Assembly: GCA_028709565.1 (NCBI GenBank)
Contig: JAQVWU010000149.1
Coordinates: 1 to 7,086, forward strand
DNA length: 7,086 nucleotides
Reading direction: 5' to 3'
From: Eubacteriales bacterium
Lineage (GTDB): Bacteria > Bacillota > Clostridia > Oscillospirales > CAG-272
The position numbers and the translations under genes were made by a program. Below, piece by piece: positions 1 to 5,739 of the stretch. Every line of letters starts with the position of its first letter. Positions within the stretch are counted from its first letter, which is position 1. Under the pieces are notes generated by a model. The model was not told the DNA's origin, did not search any database, and saw only the letters and a program-made list of their open reading frames with translations.

Positions 1-579
1 ACCGAAGGACATACCCAAACTCAGATAGGAAAGCGAACCGGTCATGCAGTACAGCTTGTCGTATAAAGTGAACTGTTCGACCACGTTCCGGTTCCACCAC
101 GGCTTTTCGAGATCAACGAATTCAAGATCATACCAGTTAACAAGCAGGTTCTCCTGACCGTACATTGTCGCCGCTCTCGCGTGGGGCAAGACAAGTTCAT
201 AGGCATCGTCCCCTGCGGTAATGGTTTTCTGAGCGTCGGTTTCATAGTTGCCGTCACTGCTTTCGTTAAATACGAACTCTATGTTAAAGCGTTCTTCGAT
301 CGTCTGGTTTCGATTGAAAACAGCCGTATCGACAACGTCGCCGGTATCGGATTCTACATAGAATTCTTTAATATAGGAACCGGGTCGTACAAGAACGCGG
401 AAAGACGCGCCATTGTAATTGTTTTCGGGTACATCCTCGGTAATCTGAGCGCCGGCAGTGCCGGAAACGGCTGCCGTTTCTGCCGTGGTTTCCGTTCCGT
501 CGCCGGGAGTGGCCGCGCAGGCTGTGAAAACAGAAATAAACATCAAAACGGTTAATAATAATGCAAGTTTTCTTTTCAT
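1..579 (-). CDS. Extracellular substrate-binding lipoprotein, N-terminal part (runs off left edge)
   Basis: The reading frame is open from an ATG at 579 to position 1, giving 193 residues with no stop, so the C-terminus lies outside the window. The protein starts with a lipoprotein signal peptide: MKRK, a hydrophobic core, then VFTAC with the lipidated Cys at residue 21. A Thr/Ala/Gly-rich linker follows to about residue 50. The mature part (YNGASFRVLVRPG, GDVVDTAVFNRNQTIEERFNI, DDAYELVLPHARAAT, LEKPWWNRNVVEQF) matches the pattern I know from clostridial extracellular solute-binding proteins of ABC importers. It would be anchored outside the membrane and pass a ligand, often a sugar or oligosaccharide, to a permease not seen here. 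The start is firm: a stop codon (TAG) lies directly upstream in frame and AAAGGGA (597-591) sits 11 nt before the ATG. The ligand cannot be told from this fragment. Confidence 0.88.
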   Translation of the reverse strand, partial: MKRKLALLLTVLMFISVFTACAATPGDGTETTAETAAVSGTAGAQITEDVPENNYNGASFRVLVRPGSYIKEFYVESDTGDVVDTAVFNRNQTIEERFNIEFVFNESSDGNYETDAQKTITAGDDAYELVLPHARAATMYGQENLLVNWYDLEFVDLEKPWWNRNVVEQFTLYDKLYCMTGSLSYLSLGMSFG

Positions 580-687
580 CTAAGATGTTTTCCCTTTAGA
601 ATATTATGGAATTTATAGTTGTTAAAATATCGAACATTAGAATGTTTCACCGGATTTCGCCGATTTTACTCATTCTATGAACCCTGT

Positions 688-707
688 CTGATTTTATCTG
701 ATTTTAT
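688..707. repeat. Tandem 10-bp repeat in the lipoprotein gene leader
   Basis: CTGATTTTAT occurs twice head to tail, at 688-697 and 698-707. A third partial copy, GATTTTA, lies at 662-668. On the transcribed minus strand the unit reads ATAAAATCAG, and it falls just downstream of the predicted transcription start near 712. It could be a direct-repeat regulator site or chance in AT-rich DNA. Confidence 0.5.
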
Positions 708-718
708 AGGATATATTT

Positions 719-747
719 ATTATATATTGTCAAAATCATGATGTCAA
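719..747 (-). promoter_or_regulatory. Consensus sigma-A promoter of the lipoprotein gene
   Basis: On the minus strand TTGACA (747-742) and TATAAT (724-719) are separated by exactly 17 bp, a perfect match to the housekeeping consensus. Transcription would begin near 712, leaving a leader of about 130 nt before the ATG at 579. A second TTGACA (733-728) lies inside the spacer, but its best -10 partner, TATAAA (708-703), is 19 bp away and less convincing. Confidence 0.85.
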
Positions 748-927
748 GTCTAGCGACTTATAAATACACACCAAACGCATGAATGTCATAGGAGCTTTCA
801 TAAGCTTAAAACCGCTGTCTTTGTGCCCTTTCTGCACATCCATTGTTTATTGCTGTTAATGAAATCGTTAATGAAGTGAAAAATTCGTGGAAAAACAAAA
901 ACAATATTAAATTTTATTAAATTGCTA

Positions 928-956
928 TTGCTTTTATATTATGTTTATGTTATAAT
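928..956 (+). promoter_or_regulatory. Extended -10 promoter of the surface-protein gene
   Basis: TTGCTT (928-933) and TATAAT (951-956) are 17 bp apart, and TG at 948-949 forms an extended -10 element (TGnTATAAT). The weak -35 (three of six matches) is compensated by the extended -10. The predicted transcript start is near 963, about 70 nt upstream of the ATG at 1032. Confidence 0.75.
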
Positions 957-970
957 TATGACAATAATAT

Positions 971-997
971 TATTAACAGCTTTGTATACTGTTAATA
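971..997 (+). promoter_or_regulatory. 9-bp dyad in the early leader of the surface-protein gene
   Basis: TATTAACAG (971-979) and CTGTTAATA (989-997) are perfect inverted copies separated by 9 nt. The dyad starts about 8 nt after the predicted transcript start. It could be an operator placed to block early elongation, or a 5' hairpin that protects the mRNA. It has no T-tract suited to termination, and the regulator is not identifiable. Confidence 0.5.
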
Positions 998-1031
998 TTT
1001 TAAATTAAAAAGAAAGGCTGGCAATTTATTA

Positions 1032-1862
1032 ATGAAGAAAAAAATTATTGGACTGGCGATTATCTTATCTATGCTCACCGCTCTGTTATCTGTTGGAGTT
1101 AATGCTGCCCCGACATTGTTGTGGGATTTCGGTGAGGGTACCGACATCGAGGATAATATGGGAGGAAAATCTGCTGCTAATGTACTTACATATGAAGCTG
1201 AGAGCTTCTACCACATCTTTACCGCGCAGGGCAATGACCCGTATGTTTCGGTAGACTATTCGATGGATGATGTTTCTCAGGTCTTTTGGGTAAAAGCACG
1301 CGTGTTAAACAAGAGTTATGCCACCGCGATTGAACTCTTCGGAGCCACAAACGGCAGAGGACTTGCCGGCCCGGAATGCACACACATTGATATACTTCCC
1401 AACCATGACGAATGGCAGACCGTTATAGTTAACATTCCTGAATCCAACATTAATACGGTTAATAACTACAAAGCGGTTGATCCTATAACCGAGACATACT
1501 GGGAAGGCACCCTTGACTGGATTCGCCTTGACCCTATGTGGAGTGAAGGCGATGACGGCTCGGATTCCGGCGGAAGCATGGTTGACGGCGAACAGATATA
1601 CATAGACTATATCGCATTCTTCTCATCGGAAGCTGACGCAATCGCTTATGTAGGAACACAGGAACAGGCAGAACTCGACGCGGCAGCGGCGGCAGCAGCG
1701 GCTGAAGCGCCGGAAGTTGCTGAACCGGCCGATGAAGCACCTGCCGAAACGCCTGTTGATGTAACGCCTGCGGCACCTCAAACCTCCGATGTCGCTTCTC
1801 TCGCGTTTGCATCCCTGGTGATTGCACTGGGAACCGGATATATCGTTTCAAAAAAGAAATAA
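1032..1862 (+). CDS. Secreted, probably surface-anchored protein with carbohydrate-binding-like domain and sortase-like tail
   Basis: The 276-residue product has a Sec signal peptide (MKKK, hydrophobic core, VNA-A; cleavage near 25/26). Residues 27 to about 207 look like one beta-sandwich domain. The stretch YWEGTLDWIRLDP (156-168) followed by GEQIYIDYIAFF (186-197) is typical of carbohydrate-binding-like modules appended to clostridial surface proteins. Residues 208-248 form an Ala/Pro/Glu-rich stalk with eight consecutive Ala (217-224). The end is APQTSD (248-253), a hydrophobic segment (254-272) and KKK, laid out like an LPXTG-type sorting signal with Ser where Gly is usual. No catalytic motif is visible, so binding or scaffolding is more likely than enzyme activity. 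AGAAAGG (1011-1017) lies 14 nt before the ATG, slightly far. It is a single-gene unit with its own promoter and terminator. The ligand is unknown, and plain membrane anchoring is the alternative to sortase attachment. Confidence 0.85.
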   Translation: MKKKIIGLAIILSMLTALLSVGVNAAPTLLWDFGEGTDIEDNMGGKSAANVLTYEAESFYHIFTAQGNDPYVSVDYSMDDVSQVFWVKARVLNKSYATAIELFGATNGRGLAGPECTHIDILPNHDEWQTVIVNIPESNINTVNNYKAVDPITETYWEGTLDWIRLDPMWSEGDDGSDSGGSMVDGEQIYIDYIAFFSSEADAIAYVGTQEQAELDAAAAAAAAEAPEVAEPADEAPAETPVDVTPAAPQTSDVASLAFASLVIALGTGYIVSKKK

Positions 1863-1893
1863 CATAAAAACAACTTATTATCACAAATCACAA

Positions 1894-1934
1894 AGGGATT
1901 GGGCGATTTTCGCTGCAATCCCTGATTTTTATTT
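1894..1934 (+). terminator. Rho-independent terminator of the surface-protein gene
   Basis: AGGGATTG (1894-1901) pairs with CAATCCCT (1916-1923). An inner GCGA/TCGC stem closes a TTT loop, with a small internal loop between the two stems. A T-rich tract follows at 1926-1934. It lies 32 nt after the stop codon and separates this gene from the next operon. There is no matching T-tract for the minus strand. Confidence 0.85.
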
Positions 1935-1947
1935 GCGGATTTTTATT

Positions 1948-1959
1948 ACCGATATCGGT
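1948..1959. promoter_or_regulatory. 12-bp perfect palindrome upstream of the -35 box
   Basis: ACCGATATCGGT is fully self-complementary and ends 4 bp before the predicted -35 at 1964. This is a usual place for an activator or repressor dimer. No regulator gene is present in the window, and the site is too short to assign to a family. Confidence 0.4.
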
Positions 1960-1963
1960 GTAC

Positions 1964-1992
1964 TTGATTTTTTTATTATATTATGCTATAAT
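1964..1992 (+). promoter_or_regulatory. Extended -10 promoter of the transglutaminase-like/hom operon
   Basis: TTGATT (1964-1969) and TATAAT (1987-1992) are 17 bp apart, with TG at 1984-1985 giving the extended form TGCTATAAT. The predicted start is near 1999, leaving a leader of about 60 nt. No other promoter of this quality is seen before the homoserine dehydrogenase gene, so it probably drives both genes. Confidence 0.8.
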
Positions 1993-2060
1993 ATCTGAAA
2001 TATGAAAACATCTATAACAGCCTCAAAGAATGCATAATATACAGGAAACAGGGCGATGTG

Positions 2061-3260
2061 ATGAATACAGGAAAAAACGTAAACATATATGATATAGAAA
2101 GCGTTTCGCTGCGATTTATCGGTAAAAACAAAAAACTGATTATTACAGCTGTGGTAATTATCCTGCTTTTTATGGCTGTAAACCTGTGTATCGAGATTAA
2201 TTATGCATATAAATTATCAAAAGTAACAAATATCGTACCGGAATACAGACTTGATAAGTTTTATTATAATTATTTATCATATCGCGAGCAACTGCTGTAT
2301 AAAAATATAGCCGGAGCGATTGATACCTGTGCGGAATATTCCGAAACTCTGCCATACAGATATACCGTAAACGAATTTAATCGCGTGGTTAAATATCTGC
2401 TTGCAGATAATCCGGAGTATTTTTATGTAAACGCTTCTTCAGCCGAACTGCTCTCTACGCGTAATAAATCAAGGATACAACTGACATATCTCAATACGCC
2501 CGAAGAAATCGAAGATATGCGAATTGAGTTAAACATGGCACTGGATGCGGCGAAAATGTCCGTTGATGAAAACAGCGATGAATTCGAGCGGGAAATTGCT
2601 TTGCACGATTATCTGATTCAAAATTGTACATTCGCAGATATCAATCAAGTTAAAAGCGATTTTCTTAATACGGCATACGGCGCTCTTGTAATGGGAAAAG
2701 CATATTCCGACGGATACGCCATGGCGCTGAAAATGCTGTATGATGCAAACAATATATTCAGTTTGGTTGTATACGGTACCGCGAATAATCAACCACATGT
2801 GTGGAATATGGTTTATATCGGTCAGAGATTCTATCATGTCGATGCGTCCTGGAATGACGCGGATCTTCCTTTTGAATCTGAGCTTATGTTTCACGGTTAT
2901 TTTAATCTGAGCGATGATATGATATGGCGCGATCATAAACCCGAGGATAAATCGATACTTCCTTCAGCCGGCGAAAACAAGACCTATTATCACATAAATG
3001 AAACATATATTGATAATCTGGTTTCACTGGAACGCATTGTCAACAGGGAACTGTTGGAAGCCGGTTACGCCAAACGCAATTACATAGAGTTATATCTTGA
3101 TTTAGAGGATGATGTTGATTATTATGAAATTATAATCAATGTTATAAAAAGAATCAACAATCTTCAGAACGATTTTAAATTAATGCCGGTATATCGCGAT
3201 TATAACGCATCATATACAAATAATGCAATGACATTAAGAGTGTTTTATGAAAATGAATAA
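2061..3260 (+). CDS. Membrane-anchored transglutaminase-like protein with Cys-to-Ser active-site change
   Basis: The product has 399 residues from ATG 2061. GTG at 2058 is also possible, but CAGGG (2049-2053) sits 7 nt before the ATG, which favours it. A short cytoplasmic N-terminus (NKK at 23-25) precedes one membrane helix (about 26-45), so the rest should be outside. Residues about 95-125 (YTVNEFNRVVKYLLADNPEY) and 173-290 match the layout of clostridial transglutaminase-core proteins: LHDYLIQNCTF, GALVMGKAYSDGYAMALKML, NQPHVWNMV, FYHVDASWND. The catalytic His (246) and Asp (261) are in place, but the Cys expected in the G-K-x-C-x-G-Y-A pattern is Ser216 (codon TCC at 2706-2708). Family members use Cys for peptide cleavage or crosslinking, so this one is probably a binding pseudoenzyme or has altered chemistry. 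The C-terminal 110 residues are not recognised. It lies 16 nt upstream of the homoserine dehydrogenase gene, as in an operon. Confidence 0.83.
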   Translation: MNTGKNVNIYDIESVSLRFIGKNKKLIITAVVIILLFMAVNLCIEINYAYKLSKVTNIVPEYRLDKFYYNYLSYREQLLYKNIAGAIDTCAEYSETLPYRYTVNEFNRVVKYLLADNPEYFYVNASSAELLSTRNKSRIQLTYLNTPEEIEDMRIELNMALDAAKMSVDENSDEFEREIALHDYLIQNCTFADINQVKSDFLNTAYGALVMGKAYSDGYAMALKMLYDANNIFSLVVYGTANNQPHVWNMVYIGQRFYHVDASWNDADLPFESELMFHGYFNLSDDMIWRDHKPEDKSILPSAGENKTYYHINETYIDNLVSLERIVNRELLEAGYAKRNYIELYLDLEDDVDYYEIIINVIKRINNLQNDFKLMPVYRDYNASYTNNAMTLRVFYENE

Positions 3261-3276
3261 AGAGGAATTTTAGGTT

Positions 3277-4344
3277 ATGATTAATATAGCAATTATGGGT
3301 TATGGTGTCGTGGGAAGCGGTGTGGCCGAGGTGCTGACGGTAAACCGGGAGATAATCAGGCGGCGGGCAGGGGATTATATAAATATAAAATATATACTGG
3401 ATATAAGAGAATTTCCGGGCGACATACATGAAGACAAATTAATAAATGATTTTAATATTATTTTAAATGATCCTGAAATAAAAATCGTCGCGGAATTGAT
3501 GGGCGGGGTCCGGGCGGCCCTTGAGTTTACCGAAAAAGCGCTGCGGGCCAAAAAAAATGTGGTAACGTCAAATAAAGAGCTGGTTGCGTATCACGGCGAC
3601 AGATTGTTGAAAATCGCCTGCGATAACGGTGTGAGATACATGTTTGAGGCAAGTGTGGGAGGAGGCATACCAATCATAGCCCCGCTTGAAGAGTCACTTG
3701 CGGCAAATGATATCTATGAAATCAATGCTATCATTAACGGTACGACCAATTATATACTGACAGCCATGAGAAACGGAAAATTACTGTCGGATGCGCTGGC
3801 TGAAGCACGCAAAAACGGTTATGCGGAATCCGATCCGACAGATGATATTGAAGGACATGACTCATGCCGGAAAATATGTATCCTGGCTGCCATAGCATTT
3901 GGTGTTTTATTTGAACCTGAGACTGTGTCCGTAAAGGGTATCTCGTCCATAACAGCGGAAGACATGGCGGAAGCGGAACGAAACGATCGTATAATAAAAC
4001 TCATCGCCCGCGCTGTACGACTGGAAAACGATAAAATTAATATCTGCGTAGCGCCTTTTGCAATTAACAAATCAAATCCGCTTGCTCATATTGACGGTGT
4101 ATACAATGCCGTATTGATGAAAGGGAATGCGGTAGGTGATGTAATGTTTTACGGAAAGGGTGCCGGCAGTCTGCCTACAGCGAGTTCGGTTGCGGCCGAT
4201 ATAATCCACATAGCTACATGTAAACAAAAACAAAGCTGCCGATATATATGGAAAAGAAATCCGGATTTATATGTCGATAAACTCAATGAGACTCAATATC
4301 TGCATATGCGGGAAACACTCGGCGAACCTTTGGGTAATGCCTGA
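3277..4344 (+). CDS. hom: Homoserine dehydrogenase without ACT domain
   Basis: Converts aspartate-4-semialdehyde to homoserine with NAD(P)H, the cytoplasmic branch point to threonine, methionine and isoleucine. The 355 residues contain the Rossmann motif GYGVVGSG (8-15), TSNKEL (97-102, Lys100), EASVGGGIPI (124-133), INGTTNYIL (153-161), GYAESDPTDDIEGHDSCRK (181-199) and GKGAGSLPTASSV (293-305). E184, D195 and K199 match the catalytic Glu, Asp and Lys known from the yeast enzyme (E208, D219, K223). Many bacterial forms are about 400-435 residues with a C-terminal ACT domain. Here the chain stops at TQYLHMRETLGEPLGNA (339-355), which resembles only the first strand of ACT, so threonine feedback inhibition may be absent. 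AGAGG (3261-3265) lies 11 nt before the ATG, and the gene follows the transglutaminase-like gene by 16 nt. Its last 62 bp overlap the convergent symporter gene. Confidence 0.95.
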   Translation: MINIAIMGYGVVGSGVAEVLTVNREIIRRRAGDYINIKYILDIREFPGDIHEDKLINDFNIILNDPEIKIVAELMGGVRAALEFTEKALRAKKNVVTSNKELVAYHGDRLLKIACDNGVRYMFEASVGGGIPIIAPLEESLAANDIYEINAIINGTTNYILTAMRNGKLLSDALAEARKNGYAESDPTDDIEGHDSCRKICILAAIAFGVLFEPETVSVKGISSITAEDMAEAERNDRIIKLIARAVRLENDKINICVAPFAINKSNPLAHIDGVYNAVLMKGNAVGDVMFYGKGAGSLPTASSVAADIIHIATCKQKQSCRYIWKRNPDLYVDKLNETQYLHMRETLGEPLGNA

Positions 4345-5647
4345 AATATAATGCGGTAATTCGCGCCGCTTCATCACATGACCCGATTACAAAGACGGTG
4401 TTAAGAATAGTCATCGCCCCAACCGCGAAATCGGCGCTTTCCCATACAAAACCGAATGAAGCAACGGCACCGAAAAAAACCGCCAATCCATATATTAAAA
4501 TATATGCCTTTTTATATATCGTTTTGGGAGATAAAAAATATAACCCCTCCAGGCCGTAATGCGCCCAGCAGATTATAGTGGCATACGCAAAAAGACAGAT
4601 TGAACCGCCAATGATATAAACAGCCGGCAGACCGAGAAAAAATTCATATGCTTTAAAGGTGTATAACATACCGTTAACGGCATATTCGGTTAACTGCTCA
4701 TAGGACAATAATATAACAAAAGCGGTCAGAGAGCAAAGCACTATCGTATCGGTAAATACTTCAAATATACCCCAGCAGCCCTGCTCAGCAGGGCTGTCTG
4801 TATTTGCTTCGGCGTGAGCTGTCGGAGCGGTACCGCAGCCGGCTTCATTGGATAAAATACCTCTGGTCACTCCGCAGCGCATAGCGGTTGTAATTAAAAA
4901 ACCTCCTGTTCCGCCTGCAACAGAATCTCTGCCGAATGCGTCCCGAATTATAAGGCGGATAATATCCGGCAAATCACGTATATTGCATAGTATTATATAT
5001 AAAGATATAACTATAAATACTGCCGATAAAAACGGTATCAGTCTGACGGTCAGATTTGAAATACTGCGAACGCCGCCGGCAATAACCATTAATGTGAAAC
5101 CCGAGAAAACTATACCCGTTATAACAGGTGAAATGTTAAACGCATATTGACAAGCGTCTGATGCTGCTTTAACCTGTATGAAATTTCCCAAAGGAAAGGA
5201 TGACAATAACAAAATAACCGCGAAGACCGATGCGGCGGTTTTGTTTTTAATATAATACATCGCGCCGCCATGGTAATGCATACCGTCGGATTTACGCGTT
5301 ATCATCGCAAGAACAATTTCCGCGTATTTAATAAACATTGCCGCGATTGCGCTTATCCACATCCAAAAGACCGCGCCCGGCCCGCCGATGGCGATAGCGG
5401 AAGAAACACCGATTATATTTCCGACGCCGAGAGTCCCCGCCAACGCGAGACTGACCGCTTTAAACGGCGAAATGGAATCCGGCGCCGAATTTCGGCGGAA
5501 AAATACAGATAAAATCTTTACGGGATGTGTAAAAATAAATCCGCGAAATTTAAAGATCATGTAAATACCGGCTGAAAACAACAATACCGGCAAAACAGGA
5601 CCGAAAACATATCTGTTAACAAAACTGATGCATCCGATTAAAGACAT
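4283..5647 (-). CDS. Sodium:alanine/glycine symporter (AGCS family)
   Basis: An integral membrane transporter expected to import alanine or glycine with sodium ions or protons. The 454 residues are a normal family length, with about ten or eleven hydrophobic helices. The family signature is clear at GTLGVGNIIGVSSAIAIGGP (71-90) and GAVFWMW (91-97). A second hallmark is RGILSNEAGCGTAPTAHAEA (262-281), followed by QGCWGIFEVFTDTIV (289-303). The start ATG at 5647 is supported by AGGGGGGG (5659-5652), 4 nt upstream. The gene lies 92 bp after the FAD oxidoreductase gene on the same strand, but an inverted repeat with a possible promoter lies between them, so co-transcription is uncertain. The last 20 codons and the stop overlap, antisense, the end of the homoserine dehydrogenase gene. 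I see no terminator at this 3' end. The exact substrate cannot be read from the sequence. Confidence 0.94.
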   Translation of the reverse strand: MSLIGCISFVNRYVFGPVLPVLLFSAGIYMIFKFRGFIFTHPVKILSVFFRRNSAPDSISPFKAVSLALAGTLGVGNIIGVSSAIAIGGPGAVFWMWISAIAAMFIKYAEIVLAMITRKSDGMHYHGGAMYYIKNKTAASVFAVILLLSSFPLGNFIQVKAASDACQYAFNISPVITGIVFSGFTLMVIAGGVRSISNLTVRLIPFLSAVFIVISLYIILCNIRDLPDIIRLIIRDAFGRDSVAGGTGGFLITTAMRCGVTRGILSNEAGCGTAPTAHAEANTDSPAEQGCWGIFEVFTDTIVLCSLTAFVILLSYEQLTEYAVNGMLYTFKAYEFFLGLPAVYIIGGSICLFAYATIICWAHYGLEGLYFLSPKTIYKKAYILIYGLAVFFGAVASFGFVWESADFAVGAMTILNTVFVIGSCDEAARITALYFRHYPKVRRVFPAYADIESH

Positions 5648-5651
5648 ATAA

Positions 5652-5659
5652 CCCCCCCT
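5652..5659 (-). promoter_or_regulatory. Ribosome binding site of the symporter gene with a run of seven G
   Basis: On the minus strand AGGGGGGG precedes the ATG at 5647 with 4 nt between the last G and the start codon. It fixes the start. The seven-G run is unusual for AT-rich surroundings, and such homopolymers can change length during replication. Confidence 0.75.
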
Positions 5660-5669
5660 GACATGAAGA

Positions 5670-5710
5670 ACGATTGATAATAAACAGGAGAATGTGTTAT
5701 TATCAATCGT
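5670..5710. repeat. 14-bp perfect inverted repeat between oxidoreductase and symporter genes
   Basis: ACGATTGATAATAA (5670-5683) and its exact reverse complement TTATTATCAATCGT (5697-5710) flank 13 bp. As RNA it can form a stem of 14 pairs plus three more (ACA/TGT) after a one-base bulge, with a 6-nt loop. It is AT-rich and no T-run follows on either strand, so it is a poor fit to a standard terminator. An operator is the main alternative. Confidence 0.8.
5677..5706 (-). promoter_or_regulatory. Possible symporter promoter embedded in the inverted repeat
   Basis: On the minus strand TTGATA (5706-5701) and TATTAT (5682-5677) are 18 bp apart, one in each arm of the inverted repeat. Transcription would begin near 5670, just upstream of the ribosome binding site at 5659. 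Because the repeat is symmetric, the same elements can be read on the plus strand, which lowers confidence. Confidence 0.35.
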
Positions 5711-5739
5711 ATTCCGTTGAGCGGGGGATTATTACTCAT

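Larger units (their letters stand above)
580..1031. other. Divergent intergenic region (452 bp) between lipoprotein and surface-protein genes
   Basis: This AT-rich stretch holds the minus-strand promoter for the lipoprotein gene (719-747) and its long leader, and the plus-strand promoter (928-956) and dyad (971-997) for the surface-protein gene. The middle part, about 760-900, has only weak repeats: GTTAATGAA occurs at 855-863 and again at 867-875. I see no convincing gene, known riboswitch or structured RNA in it. A 27-codon reading frame at 779-859 has no ribosome binding site. Confidence 0.7.

Noticed and set aside
181..555. 124-codon plus-strand open frame opposite the lipoprotein gene
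   Set aside because: The minus strand encodes a clear lipoprotein with signal peptide, ribosome binding site and consensus promoter. The plus-strand frame is its shadow.
580..712. Known riboswitch in the lipoprotein gene leader
   Set aside because: I could not find the conserved core of any riboswitch class I know. The small dyads present are too short.
779..859. 27-codon plus-strand reading frame giving a short peptide with a Cys-rich end (CPFC, CC)
   Set aside because: It has no ribosome binding site and no properly spaced promoter. It lies in AT-rich intergenic DNA where a short open frame is expected by chance.
1534..1884. 116-codon minus-strand open frame opposite the surface-protein gene
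   Set aside because: It is antisense to the repetitive Ala/Pro/Glu stalk, gives Arg/Pro/Leu-rich low-complexity protein, and has no ribosome binding site or family resemblance.
4361..4377. GCGG...CCGC hairpin just after the homoserine dehydrogenase stop as a terminator
   Set aside because: It has only four pairs and no T-tract, and it lies within symporter coding sequence.
4345..4600. Possible frameshifted remainder of the homoserine dehydrogenase ACT domain downstream of its stop
   Set aside because: This stretch is antisense to well-conserved C-terminal symporter sequence, so no ACT remnant is present.
5670..5710. Ordinary rho-independent terminator for the FAD oxidoreductase gene
   Set aside because: The stem is long but AT-rich, and the minus-strand sequence after it (TTCTTCATGTCAGG) lacks a T-run. 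I kept it as an inverted repeat of uncertain role.
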